Shown here piece by piece: positions 54,063 through 62,901 of a DNA stretch of 64,000 nt. The translations under genes and the position numbers were made by a program. A model generated the notes under the pieces. It did no database searches, was not told where the DNA came from, and saw only the letters and a program-made list of their open reading frames with translations. The first letter of the stretch is position 1, and every line of letters begins with the position of its first letter. The stretch comes from G963669295 sp963669295. GTDB taxonomy: Bacteria > Bacteroidota > Bacteroidia > Flavobacteriales_D > CALLUQ01. Where the stretch lies: positions 2,046,001 to 2,110,000 of the forward strand of contig OY769938.1 of the NCBI GenBank assembly GCA_963669295.1, written 5' to 3'.

Positions 54063-55688
54063 TTGAAAGCAATCGATTTATATAGCGGCATTGGCGGATG
54101 GACACTTGGTATGAAGTTGGCCGGGATCGAAAATGTGAAGTCATTTGAGTGGTGGAAAGAAGCAAATACAACCCACAACAATAACTTTGGAACAGATCAC
54201 TCAGAATTTGATATACGGCAAATGAACCCAAAAGTTGACCTAAACTTTAAGGACGATATTGATATTGTTGTGGGAAGTCCTCCTTGCACACAATTTTCCT
54301 ATGCAAACAGGGGTGGAGCTGGAGATATTTCAGATGGATTGATTGATGTGTACAAGTTTCTGGAGGCTGTAGAATATCTGAATCCCAAATATTGGGCGAT
54401 GGAAAATGTTCCCAGGGTAGCTAATATTCTAAGAGCTGAGTTGGGTATAGGAGGAGAACTTTTTAGATTTAGAGAATTAGTAAAAACCATATTAATAGTT
54501 GATTCTTCAGATTATGGCGTTCCTCAAAAGAGGAAGCGGATGGTTGCGGGCAATTTTCCAGAAACATTGTTTCAGGAGTACAAAACAAAGATACCTACAA
54601 CAAACCTTGACACAATTTATAAGTCTTTGCAAAAAGATGTAGTTGTTGATCCTCTTTACGGTTATAAATTGAGTTCCGCAGATGTGACAGACAACGAGAA
54701 TGAACCAGACCTTACAAAAGAAGAGCTTCGGATAAACAGAGATGCCAAGGAGTATCACCCAGTGTATAATAAGATGAGCTTCCCGGATCAAATGGATCGA
54801 CCAGCGCGAACAGTTACTGCAACTTGTACACGTGTATCTAGAGAAAGCATAATAGTTGAATCTAAAACTGGATATAGAAGATTGAATGTTAGAGAACGGG
54901 GGCTGTTACAGGGGTTTCCAATTACCTATCAGTTTTATGGGAACTCTATGAACTCTAAGTTTAAGATGATTGGTAATGCTGTTCCTCCAATTCTAACGTA
55001 TTATTTGTTTCAGAGTATGCTGGAAGTATCTCCAGATAAGGTTCAAGGAATAAAACAATGTACCTATAAGCATCCTATTCCAGAACAGCCACTTAAAAAA
55101 GTAAAAATGGAAACTTCGGGAAGAAAGTTTCCAAAAAAACGAAAGTTCATGTTTGCCATTCCAAATTTGCGCTTTGGAAGTGGTGTGAGATTCGAGCTTT
55201 CAAATTCATTTGGGTTGGATGATGAGCCAATTTGGAGATTTAAGTTTTTTTATGGCAATTCAAAAAGCATCAAGAGAATAGAATTAAACAATGATTTGTT
55301 TGAGGAGTTTTTTGAGTATGTGATTCCATCCAGCAAAGAGTTGTTTATTGGGGCGTGTAATTCTCTAGAAAAGATAAATAGCTTAAATTTTCAACTAGAG
55401 TGGATACATGAAAAGAATGAGCATCATCCATTTGAGTTTATTGACGAAGTAGGACAGGTTGTGAAGGGTTTGGCGAAAGCGAAACTCTTTGGTAAAGATA
55501 CAAGGAGACTTGTGATAGAAAAAATGGGTTTGGATAATAGGAAAAAGGTGGAAGAGTTTTCAGATGCTATTTGTATTGGGTTTTTACTGCTTTCATACCT
55601 TAACTCAAATATAATTTCTAAAAATGAAAATAGGAGCGATATACTCTCATCTGAACGGCTTAGAGTGGGTTCATTATCATCATCCTAA
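54063..55688 (+). CDS. DNA (cytosine-5)-methyltransferase with long C-terminal extension
   Basis: 541 aa from a TTG start (MKAIDLYSGIGGWTLG, motif I). The catalytic Cys75 is in VVGSPPCTQF (motif IV), ENVP is at 114-117 (motif VI), and RERGLLQGFP (277-286) and GNAVPP (304-309) are motifs IX and X. It should methylate the sequence cut by the partner enzyme, by inference RGATCY. Residues 321-541 are an extra ~220-aa region with no family recognised. The gene overlaps the restriction gene by 65 bp, so they are co-transcribed. It is AT-rich compared with the host genes. Confidence 0.85.
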   Translation: MKAIDLYSGIGGWTLGMKLAGIENVKSFEWWKEANTTHNNNFGTDHSEFDIRQMNPKVDLNFKDDIDIVVGSPPCTQFSYANRGGAGDISDGLIDVYKFLEAVEYLNPKYWAMENVPRVANILRAELGIGGELFRFRELVKTILIVDSSDYGVPQKRKRMVAGNFPETLFQEYKTKIPTTNLDTIYKSLQKDVVVDPLYGYKLSSADVTDNENEPDLTKEELRINRDAKEYHPVYNKMSFPDQMDRPARTVTATCTRVSRESIIVESKTGYRRLNVRERGLLQGFPITYQFYGNSMNSKFKMIGNAVPPILTYYLFQSMLEVSPDKVQGIKQCTYKHPIPEQPLKKVKMETSGRKFPKKRKFMFAIPNLRFGSGVRFELSNSFGLDDEPIWRFKFFYGNSKSIKRIELNNDLFEEFFEYVIPSSKELFIGACNSLEKINSLNFQLEWIHEKNEHHPFEFIDEVGQVVKGLAKAKLFGKDTRRLVIEKMGLDNRKKVEEFSDAICIGFLLLSYLNSNIISKNENRSDILSSERLRVGSLSSS

Positions 55689-56235
55689 ACTTTGGAAAGA
55701 AATAACTTCGGTAATTGCAGGTATTGATGCTTCGAAGTGCAAAACCAAGGTGAGCAAGGAGAAAACGATGAAGGGCAAATTGTTGTACTCGCCCAAAGAC
55801 CTCAACTCTGTGATGAAGGCAGAATTTGAAAAGAAAAAGTGGGAAGAAAAAAGGTATACCTACTACGTTACATCTGATGAAAATGTAACTCGAGATATTG
55901 TTTCTTTGAAACCAGAGGCGCAAAAACAAATCCTGTTAGATGGGGGGCATGAATGTATAAGTTCATATCATCAAACGGATTTTGTAAAAAACAGAATTGT
56001 AATTGAAGTACAATTGGCAAAGTATAGTTTTATTGAGTTTGACCTATTTGTGAAGCACTTAGGTTTTTTTGTGGGAAATGACATTGATTTAGGTATTGAA
56101 ATAGTTCCAACAAAAAAGCTGCAAAGCGAAATGTCATCCGGCCCAGGATATTATGAAAGGGTATTAACTCATATTTTGAGACACGGTAGAGGAAACCCCC
56201 CAGTGCCGTTGATCCTTATAGGAGTGGAACCTTAA
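55624..56235 (+). CDS. BstYI-like type II restriction endonuclease
   Basis: A 203-aa protein matching BstYI from memory in length and motifs: YSHLNGLE at the start, SKEKTMKGKLLYSP, YYVT, SYHQTDFVKNR, IEVQLAKYSF, DLFVKHLGF, EMSSGPGYYE and RGNPPVPLILIG. The BglII/BstYI active site is Asp119, Glu128 and Gln130 here, the same numbers as reported for BstYI. BstYI cuts R^GATCY, and the specificity here is inferred. It depends on the C5 methyltransferase for protection. A start within the methyltransferase gene is the only ATG that gives the full N-terminus. Confidence 0.85.
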   Translation: MKIGAIYSHLNGLEWVHYHHPKLWKEITSVIAGIDASKCKTKVSKEKTMKGKLLYSPKDLNSVMKAEFEKKKWEEKRYTYYVTSDENVTRDIVSLKPEAQKQILLDGGHECISSYHQTDFVKNRIVIEVQLAKYSFIEFDLFVKHLGFFVGNDIDLGIEIVPTKKLQSEMSSGPGYYERVLTHILRHGRGNPPVPLILIGVEP

Positions 56236-56323
56236 GAATCATTATGTTTCTTTAGCTCTTGAAACTGAAGTTTTCTTCCGCATATGCCGCACAATGGAGG
56301 GGGGATACCTTTGTAGAGCACAG

Positions 56324-57244
56324 CTATTCCAGCTTAACGTTTAAATCTAAAAGTATTTTATTCCGAGTGTCTGCAATTTGTTCTTCATCCACTTGATAAT
56401 ATTCTTGTGGGTTATCGACCCCACTTGTCAGGCTCATATTCACAATCTGTTTGTCTGAGTATATAAATGATGGCGTTTTTGGAATACACATTCTCAAAGC
56501 CATAATTTCTGATAATGCATAAAGGTGAAGGGGAAACCGATCATTAGTTTTTTCTTCCAACAATAACCTTTCTCTGAAGCTTGACAATAGCTTATCCGTA
56601 AGGTAGTTTTTTGTCAGAAACCCATCTCCAATTAGCAAAATGAACACTAGGGTTTTAACCTTTATCATTATGGTTTGTGGGTACATAAAGGTTCTTAAGT
56701 CAAAGAAATCCTTACCAGATTGAAACACATAAAGACTTGACGGTAGACAAAACCCAACACCATCTTTATAGGAATTTCGGATCATTTTAAAGTTATCTGA
56801 ATCAATTATTTCTCTAGCGTCTCTCTTGTGTTCCTTATCATCAATTTTTAGATAATCGTTGTAAAATAGGCCGTAATAAATCTTAGATAACCAAGTTGAT
56901 ATAAGTAAAGTCACAGATTCATCAGGGGCATAAAGAATCGAGATGCTTGATTCCTCACTTTTAAGAGCGTTAAATAATTGTTCTGGGTTATCGAGTAATT
57001 GGAGGATTTTATTTTCATAAACACTACCAAAACCACTATTACAATCACTATGAGCAGGCACTTTTATACGACTGTATTGGAACTCACCTTTTCCAGTTAA
57101 ACTTTCTTCTTTGATGCCTAACTTGCCCAACAGACTATTTGGAATAATATGCTCTTGAGTTTTTTTTTCAGTTATAGGTTCAGAACAAAAGAAACAGGTG
57201 TTTCTCATGTCATCATTTATTATCGTTTTCTTAAAGAGGCTCAT
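56324..57244 (-). CDS. HNH-like protein with N-terminal zinc motif
   Basis: A 306-aa protein. The N-terminal ~60 residues carry a CFFC pair, EHIIPNSLLG and HSDCNSGFG, an HNH-like zinc-finger nuclease layout. The remaining 240 residues are helical and unrecognised. A start 12 codons later (MRNTCFFC) is also possible. It is 19 bp downstream of another HNH gene on the same strand; the pair lies between the restriction module and Rep. A role in defence or recombination is plausible but not shown. Confidence 0.55.
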   Translation of the reverse strand: MSLFKKTIINDDMRNTCFFCSEPITEKKTQEHIIPNSLLGKLGIKEESLTGKGEFQYSRIKVPAHSDCNSGFGSVYENKILQLLDNPEQLFNALKSEESSISILYAPDESVTLLISTWLSKIYYGLFYNDYLKIDDKEHKRDAREIIDSDNFKMIRNSYKDGVGFCLPSSLYVFQSGKDFFDLRTFMYPQTIMIKVKTLVFILLIGDGFLTKNYLTDKLLSSFRERLLLEEKTNDRFPLHLYALSEIMALRMCIPKTPSFIYSDKQIVNMSLTSGVDNPQEYYQVDEEQIADTRNKILLDLNVKLE

Positions 57245-57263
57245 GGTAGTATATTTTTACCAC

Positions 57264-58013
57264 TTATTTCCACCATCGTGAATATAAGTTAGAGGTTTCA
57301 ATGATAGTTCCAGACTTTTTTAAATTACAGGATTCGCAAAGTAATTGAATGTTGCTAGGATCATTAACTCCATGCTGATTCAAGGGAACCATATGGTCGT
57401 AATGTTGTTTGGCATCAATTGCAATCAGGCCAGTTAAGTCTTTGGTACATTTAGTACACCTTCCTTTGTCTCTTAAAAAGACAGCTTTTTTGACCCACTG
57501 AGGAATGTTTTTCCTTTTGATTTTATCATTTGCAGTTAAACTCCCTAAGGGATAAGTGTTGTCTACTACTGTTTCTGCGACAAGAAGATTGAATTGCAAT
57601 AATAATCGACGGTTTCCAAAGAGAATGTAAAAAACATCATCTGCAATTTTGTTGAATAGCAACCGAAACTCCCCCTCATTCCACCAAGCTAAAAACTTTT
57701 CCTCCAGGGCTGTTTCATTTTCACTAATTGAAAACTCCTTTGTCGGTATAATATAGTGAGTAAACAGCTTGTTTAGAAATTCGATAAAGTCTTCGTTATC
57801 AACATAAACATCCAAGTGTTTTCTAAACTCGCGGTTATAATAATTCCATATTGTTGTTTCAATAAAGTGATGTAACAACGTTTCTTTTCGAAACTTTAAT
57901 GATCGATCAACAAAGGTTGGTTCAGAGTAATTCCAAAACCCAGAATGGCCATAAATATGTCGCTCTATCAGATCAGCAAAGCTGTAAATGTGGTTAAGCT
58001 TTATTTCATCCAT
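57264..58013 (-). CDS. HNH endonuclease
   Basis: A 249-aa protein with a C-terminal HNH domain: VFLRDKGRCTKC (zinc CxxC), QHYDHMVPL with the catalytic His, then NIQLLCESCNLKKSG (second CxxC). Residues 1-180 are helical and unrecognised. It starts the two-gene HNH run. In such elements HNH enzymes often attack foreign DNA; the partner next door supports a joint role but does not prove it. Confidence 0.7.
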   Translation of the reverse strand: MDEIKLNHIYSFADLIERHIYGHSGFWNYSEPTFVDRSLKFRKETLLHHFIETTIWNYYNREFRKHLDVYVDNEDFIEFLNKLFTHYIIPTKEFSISENETALEEKFLAWWNEGEFRLLFNKIADDVFYILFGNRRLLLQFNLLVAETVVDNTYPLGSLTANDKIKRKNIPQWVKKAVFLRDKGRCTKCTKDLTGLIAIDAKQHYDHMVPLNQHGVNDPSNIQLLCESCNLKKSGTIIETSNLYSRWWK

Positions 58014-58073
58014 TTAGTCAGGTCGTTAACATTTATTCTCCAAACCTAAAATACCATTTTTACCGTACTTTCC

Positions 58074-59132
58074 CTATTCCAACCCCAAATCAACCCTACT
58101 CTCTAAAATTCTACGAATCTTCTCAGGCAACTGGTAATCAAACAATACCTCATCGGTTTCAGTGTTGATGTACACAGATTCTTTTGGATCGAACACCCAT
58201 GTTTTATAGTCTTCTAGGACATTAACAATGGCCTCTCGCGTAGTTACTTCCGTGGGTAGTTTGAAGCCAAAGCTTCCAAATGTTTGATGCGGTTTCATGG
58301 CCTTGAAAATATTGTGCATGGCAGCTATATAAACTTTGTAGTCACCTTTTTGCCTACGTTCTTCGCGCACATCAATTTCGGTGAATATCTTGGTGCTGTA
58401 CTTCATGATCTCAACCAAACTTGATTCCAGGTCATCAACACGTCGAAGGTCTTGCCCTTTCCATCCGGCACAACCTTTCCATTGCCTGAGCCATTCGTCG
58501 CGTAGCAGTTCACCAACAGCGCGATTGGGAACAATCATGTGGTAGTGGGGGTTGTACCATTGCTTCTTTGGGTTGAAGTTGCACTCGAGGGATTTAATGC
58601 CCATGATCTTTATTCCTTTGCCTCTTCGGTGGCGTGCTTTACATCGATTGTTGATGAGGTCGAAGGCTCGAACCATTCCACTCATCCATTTGTCCAGGCT
58701 GCGGGCTTTCTTGCTTCTAATGGTAAGGGTTAGAAAATGTGGGTCTTCCCACTGCTGGATAGTAGAAATGTACTTGTTGATTAGTTCGGCTTTCCGTATG
58801 CTCGTGCATAATGTGCAGAAACGATTCTTACAATATTTACCATATAGTTTGTTATCGGCTGTGTACACTTTGTTAAGGCAATGGTAGGTGTTCCAATAAC
58901 ACTGTACCATCTTATCATGCCCTTTCGATTTGGCGTGGTCGATGAGATGAAGGATGATCGCATTGGTGATGATCTTGCGCTTTGATCTTCCTTCCAACAC
59001 ATTAACCTCATCTATTGCCGCGCCTTTACCACCAACGGTTACAGTCCGTTTGCCGGATTTGTTTGTATCGCTTTGTCCTAATGTATTGAATTGCCCCACC
59101 AAAGGAGCATTCTTTTTGTGTTCTGTTCTCAT
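58074..59132 (-). CDS. Rolling-circle-type replication initiator (Rep_1-like)
   Basis: A 352-aa protein. Cys-rich CKNRFCTLCT (101-110), motif 1 HFLTLT (132-137), metal-binding HxH in YNPHYHMI (193-200) and catalytic Tyr245 in EIMKYSTK follow the order of Rep proteins of the pC194/pUB110 group. It nicks a double-strand origin and drives rolling-circle replication. It is directly after the excisionase-like gene (one base between). Integration plus its own Rep suggests the element can also replicate when excised. Confidence 0.8.
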   Translation of the reverse strand: MRTEHKKNAPLVGQFNTLGQSDTNKSGKRTVTVGGKGAAIDEVNVLEGRSKRKIITNAIILHLIDHAKSKGHDKMVQCYWNTYHCLNKVYTADNKLYGKYCKNRFCTLCTSIRKAELINKYISTIQQWEDPHFLTLTIRSKKARSLDKWMSGMVRAFDLINNRCKARHRRGKGIKIMGIKSLECNFNPKKQWYNPHYHMIVPNRAVGELLRDEWLRQWKGCAGWKGQDLRRVDDLESSLVEIMKYSTKIFTEIDVREERRQKGDYKVYIAAMHNIFKAMKPHQTFGSFGFKLPTEVTTREAIVNVLEDYKTWVFDPKESVYINTETDEVLFDYQLPEKIRRILESRVDLGLE

Positions 59133-59133
59133 G

Positions 59134-59403
59134 TTACGATTGCTTTAGGGTTTGTTCTACTTCTGATGCTAGGTACAGTACTCTTGTGCCAATACGATGC
59201 GGCACAAGCACCTTTTTCTTCTCCCATGAGTTGAGCGTCACCAACGATACACTAAGTAGCTTTGAGACTTCTTTACGGGTTAGGTACTCGGGATTGTCGG
59301 GTGGTGGTGTTAACTGGCCGATGAGGTGCTGCAATTCCTCACGGATGCAGGAGCGCATCATTGCCTGTAATTCGGCCTCGGTTGATACTACGGTTTTGTT
59401 CAT
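59134..59403 (-). CDS. Excisionase-like helix-turn-helix protein
   Basis: An 89-aa protein with NPEYLTRKEVSKLLSVSLVTLNSWEKKKVLVPHRIGTRVLYLASEVEQTLKQ, the HTH_17/MerR-like winged helix of excisionases and replication regulators in Bacteroidota elements. Its start is followed by a CATGTC...GACATG inverted repeat (59401-59427). It may control integrase directionality or Rep expression. Confidence 0.75.
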   Translation of the reverse strand: MNKTVVSTEAELQAMMRSCIREELQHLIGQLTPPPDNPEYLTRKEVSKLLSVSLVTLNSWEKKKVLVPHRIGTRVLYLASEVEQTLKQS

Positions 59404-59481
59404 GTCTTTTTGGGTTAATTCGACATGACAAAGTAAGGGCGCGAAAAAAGGAATTAACTAACCACAGGTAACCGGTTAGTT
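59401..59481. promoter_or_regulatory. Inverted repeats before the excisionase-rep operon
   Basis: Two structures. CATGTC (59401-59406) and GACATG (59422-59427) overlap the start codon of the excisionase-like gene. AACTAACC (59456-59463) and GGTTAGTT (59474-59481) form a second, 8-bp arm repeat with an embedded TAACCGGTTA palindrome (59469-59478). They could be operators, or a terminator or origin structure. Confidence 0.45.
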
Positions 59482-59505
59482 GTAATTATAAAGTTACGAA
59501 AACCT

Positions 59506-60168
59506 CTAAAGTTCTTTGATGTGGGGAAATTCGAACTTTGATTTTGCAGCCTCACTTATTGACTGCTCATCATCAGGGTTGAGGTGTTTTCTTAGTGTCG
59601 TTAATGCACCAGCATTTTTAAATGTTGCAATAAGTAGTTCTGCAAACTGTTTGTGATTAACATCACCTGAGCTTAAAGTTGGAGCCTCAATGAAACCGTT
59701 TAATTGCAATTGTTGCATGATATACGCCAATTGCCCAGGCTTGCCCTTCCATTTTATTTTTTTGTTATCTTCTTTGGGATTGAGTTCTTTTCGTTTCTTT
59801 TTAATCCATTTCAGCGCAGGTTTTAATAATGGGCTTAGTTTGGCTGTTTGGCTTTCTCGATAGTTAATCTCCCGCCGAATCACAACTTCGGCTTGATCCA
59901 AGAAAGCATCTTTATCAACAGGGGTGTTTTCAAAATGGAAAGCTAGGAATTCCCTCATGCGAATAACATCCCTACCAGAGTATATTTGGTGAATAAAAAG
60001 GGACTCATTTTCACTTTTGTCAGAATGGCAAATGTTGTCACAGTTTTTGCACTTTTCTTGATATATTATGTGATCGGTTGGATCATGCTTATGTGGGTCA
60101 TGGTGTTTTGCTCGTTCTTCAGGGGTAACAAATTCGTATCGAAAAAAAAGGATGTGATCTGCACTCAT
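59506..60168 (-). CDS. RteC-like protein of the mobile element
   Basis: A 220-aa protein. The C-terminal part (IKWKGKPGQLAYIMQQLQLNGFI ... FAELLIATFKNAGALTTLRKHL) resembles the RteC-type C-terminal domain seen in Bacteroidota mobile elements. The N-terminus has His- and Cys-containing motifs (HHDPHKHDPTD, CKNCDNICH) that could bind metal. It starts with MSADHILFF. RteC regulates excision in conjugative transposons; the role here is inferred. Confidence 0.5.
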   Translation of the reverse strand: MSADHILFFRYEFVTPEERAKHHDPHKHDPTDHIIYQEKCKNCDNICHSDKSENESLFIHQIYSGRDVIRMREFLAFHFENTPVDKDAFLDQAEVVIRREINYRESQTAKLSPLLKPALKWIKKKRKELNPKEDNKKIKWKGKPGQLAYIMQQLQLNGFIEAPTLSSGDVNHKQFAELLIATFKNAGALTTLRKHLNPDDEQSISEAAKSKFEFPHIKEL

Positions 60169-60171
60169 GGT

Positions 60172-60708
60172 TTACTTTTTTGCTTGTTTTCTTAAAAAAT
60201 TCAATTGCTCAAATATTCTATTTCCCAACTCCAAGCCATCCTGCCCAATAAAATCATCCCACGCGCAAGTAGGGGCGAACCAATACCATAACTCATCCAA
60301 AACTGAGTGGTTGCCTGTTTTGAGTAACTTGATTGCCTCCTTTAACCTCGCATGAAACTCCTCAGCACTTAAAATGTCTCCAGAGTAGCCCCCTCTAAAT
60401 TCTGAAGCTAACTGTTCTGCTTCTTCCAGGTCTGCAATTAACTTAATAATACTGATTCGCTGAATATACCTTAGAGGGTAATTTTCAACCTTTTTAAGGT
60501 GATATTCCAAATTGCCAATACAATTCTCATAATCGCCCTCCTTTTCGGTATCCCATTGCACCAAAAGAGCACCAGAAATCATAACTCCCTTTTCATTGAA
60601 AATAGGCACCTCTCTAACAACACCATATTCCCCATCATAGGTCACAATATCACCGATCATGAACTCTCGGTGTTTTTTGTTCCTTTTAAGGAAGTCAAAC
60701 ATTCCCAT
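60172..60708 (-). CDS. Hypothetical protein of the element
   Basis: A 178-aa soluble protein. MIGDIVTYDGEYGVVREVP near the N-terminus looks like a small beta-barrel, followed by a helical region (IIKLIADLEEAEQLASEF) and a Trp-rich C-terminus (LDELWYWFAPTCAWDDFIG). No family recognised. Its start overlaps the end of the upstream gene by 14 bp; three bases separate it from the downstream one. These are probably one transcript. Confidence 0.5.
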   Translation of the reverse strand: MGMFDFLKRNKKHREFMIGDIVTYDGEYGVVREVPIFNEKGVMISGALLVQWDTEKEGDYENCIGNLEYHLKKVENYPLRYIQRISIIKLIADLEEAEQLASEFRGGYSGDILSAEEFHARLKEAIKLLKTGNHSVLDELWYWFAPTCAWDDFIGQDGLELGNRIFEQLNFLRKQAKK

Positions 60709-61261
60709 ATTTGCTTTTATTTGTCAATTGCCTCCAATCAAAAACACCTTCCCAGGTGTTTGTCTCCGTATTGTATTTCGCCACTGCTTCAACAACAATA
60801 TCAGTAGGGTTTCCGTCTTTGTCTTCGTCTTCACACCATAATAGTAGCTTTTGTCCCTCTTTCAGTTGCGCGTTTTGCCTCTTTAGGTCTTCTAAAGTCC
60901 CTGCGCTGTTCAGCCGCACGCTCAACTCTACCGAGGCATTGAAGTCTACCCAAAGTTTTATGGTTACTTCTTCCCTCCATATTACAGCCTCAGTACCATT
61001 CGGCTCCCAGTTCCTTAGTTCCTCAATCTCGGCTTCGTTTTCGCATTTGATTAACAACCCCACAGGCTTGCCGTCACTGTTAACTGAACTGAAATCAATC
61101 CCATACACCTTTCTTTTCCGTTGCAATCCATTTGCGGTAAACTCAATGTGGTCTCCTGTATGTACAATGGAATCTTTAGTGCCTAATATGCCTAACATAA
61201 CAACCCCTATTTCGGTTATTCGAAAGGTCTCTTGTATTGTGTATGTACTTATCTTACCCAT
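60695..61261 (-). CDS. Hypothetical protein with EF-Tu domain 2-like start
   Basis: A 188-aa protein. IQETFRITEIGVVMLGILGT near the N-terminus resembles the second beta-barrel of elongation factor Tu-type GTPases, but no GTPase motifs follow. The C-terminal half is acidic (LLLWCEDEDKDGNPTD). No function proposed. It starts four bases after the small membrane gene's stop, so translationally close. Confidence 0.5.
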   Translation of the reverse strand: MGKISTYTIQETFRITEIGVVMLGILGTKDSIVHTGDHIEFTANGLQRKRKVYGIDFSSVNSDGKPVGLLIKCENEAEIEELRNWEPNGTEAVIWREEVTIKLWVDFNASVELSVRLNSAGTLEDLKRQNAQLKEGQKLLLWCEDEDKDGNPTDIVVEAVAKYNTETNTWEGVFDWRQLTNKSKYGNV

Positions 61262-61265
61262 TCCG

Positions 61266-61535
61266 TTAGTTTACAGGATAGGCTCCCTTGCCACTTTCAT
61301 AAAACGATGCTTTTTCTTTTCTCTTTGCTTTATACATGGCTTCCAGCTTCTTTTTCTTGCTAGTCCAGAAACTTCGTAGCATCAATGCGCCTAAAAATGG
61401 GAGAAACCAAATTAACTTTTTATGAAGCTCCCGCCTTTTCTCGCTCAGATAAAATGCCTTATTGATCTTATACCTTGTATAGAAGTTAAGACCAACGTAC
61501 GCTACAATAACCAATGAAATATATATCCAATTCAT
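61266..61535 (-). CDS. Small membrane protein of the element
   Basis: An 89-aa protein with one clear transmembrane segment at the start (MNWIYISLVIVAYVGLNFY) and a second hydrophobic run (LIWFLPFLGALMLR), then a Lys-rich tail. It is one base from the integrase stop, so likely co-transcribed with the integrase. Function unknown. Confidence 0.55.
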   Translation of the reverse strand: MNWIYISLVIVAYVGLNFYTRYKINKAFYLSEKRRELHKKLIWFLPFLGALMLRSFWTSKKKKLEAMYKAKRKEKASFYESGKGAYPVN

Positions 61536-61536
61536 T

Positions 61537-62874
61537 CTATACCGCTTTCAATTTAACACTTCCATCCACCTCAAAATTCTCAGGGCTTAGACTTTTGAAG
61601 TAAGGGTGGTTGGCAATACGCTCTGCCTGTTGTTGTTTGGTTACTTTGATGTACTTCAAAAAGTTGCTTTCGGTGGTGTGGCCGGAAATGGCCATAATAG
61701 AAAGCGTATCCATATCGCCCAGGTAAGCATTGGTGCAAAATGATCTGCGGGCGGTGTGTGACTTCACCAATTCATATTTTTGGTGCGATTGCTTTACCTT
61801 TTGACCGCCAACAGTGCGGGTCATTTTTACCGTTTCGTCAATACCAGCGAACTCGCACACGTCTTTTATCAACCGATTCAATGATTGATCGGGCATGGTT
61901 TCCGGCAACCCATCATTGCGCTCGATGATTTGTTGTACAATGTTGGCTACAGGAATAATCACTTCATTGCCTGTTTTCTTTGCCGTTACCTTGAAGTAGG
62001 GTTGTCCTTTTTGCGTAAAGAGGTGGTCTTTGGTTAGCTTGGCAAAGTCGGAGATTCGCAACCCGGTATAGGCTCCAATCAAAAACAGGTCTCTTGCGCG
62101 TTCATACTTATGCCCCATTGCGCTGAGGTCTAAGTGATACATGCGCATCAACTCTTCGTTGGTCAAATAGATTTCGTCTACCTCTTCCTTCAGCACCACA
62201 AAATCATCGGGGTCGTACTTGCTTGATAGCTTTACATCATGCGTTTTTGCAGCGTACTTCAAAAAGGTTTTCAGCACCTTGATGGTTTTGCCGGTGTAGT
62301 TCTGTGATAGGCCATTATCTTCACAGTGTTGCACCAACCGGTTGTAGAAAGGAAGATCGATACTACCGAAACGGATTGCCCCGTATTCCCTCTGAAAATC
62401 GCGAAAGAAACTAAGGGTGGTTTTGTACGTTTTGATGGTGCCAATAGTGATTTTAGAGCCTTTGTTCGTTCTCCTGCTCCCGTCTTCCGAGGCTGTAATG
62501 AACTGCTCGAAGAGCGCAATAAAATCCTTTGTGTTTTTCTTGTTGGTGGCGGTAGCGGTTTGCTCGAATGTTGCAAATAGTGCTTTCAACCGGTGGTTGT
62601 CAATGGCTTCACCTTCTGTTGTTAGTTCATCGTAGCCGTTTTCGAAAAACGTTTTGAGTTCATTGAGCCTATTGTTGTAGATCGCGGCATTGGGTTCGTC
62701 GATGATGTTGCGAATCTTTTGCTTCTTCACATCCCAATTGCCTGCCGATTTCACTGTAAACCCGGTTGAGGTTCTGAACAGCTTGCCCCGGCCATAACTG
62801 AAAGTGAGGTAGATGATGTAGTGGTTATCCGTTTTTGATCGTGACGGACGGGCAGTATAGTTGAATGATGCCAT
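61537..62874 (-). CDS. int: Tyrosine integrase of the tRNA-Cys element
   Basis: A 445-aa tyrosine recombinase. It has an Arm-DNA-binding N-terminus (FNYTARPSRSKTDNHYIIYL), a core-binding SAM-like domain (about 115-215) and a catalytic domain with Arg273 (GLRISDF), His373 and Arg376 (HTARRSF), His399 (ISGHTTE) and nucleophile Tyr408 (FLKYI). It integrates the element at the 3' end of tRNA-Cys. Two GGTGCAAAC motifs lie 28 bp upstream of its ATG, so arm binding may also repress its own promoter. Confidence 0.95.
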   Translation of the reverse strand: MASFNYTARPSRSKTDNHYIIYLTFSYGRGKLFRTSTGFTVKSAGNWDVKKQKIRNIIDEPNAAIYNNRLNELKTFFENGYDELTTEGEAIDNHRLKALFATFEQTATATNKKNTKDFIALFEQFITASEDGSRRTNKGSKITIGTIKTYKTTLSFFRDFQREYGAIRFGSIDLPFYNRLVQHCEDNGLSQNYTGKTIKVLKTFLKYAAKTHDVKLSSKYDPDDFVVLKEEVDEIYLTNEELMRMYHLDLSAMGHKYERARDLFLIGAYTGLRISDFAKLTKDHLFTQKGQPYFKVTAKKTGNEVIIPVANIVQQIIERNDGLPETMPDQSLNRLIKDVCEFAGIDETVKMTRTVGGQKVKQSHQKYELVKSHTARRSFCTNAYLGDMDTLSIMAISGHTTESNFLKYIKVTKQQQAERIANHPYFKSLSPENFEVDGSVKLKAV

Positions 62875-62901
62875 ATCAAAATGTTTGCCTAAATATACTT
62901 C

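Noticed and set aside
54826..54835. ACACGTGT as a third parS site
   Set aside because: Only the central CACGTG is shared; the flanking bases of the parS consensus are missing.
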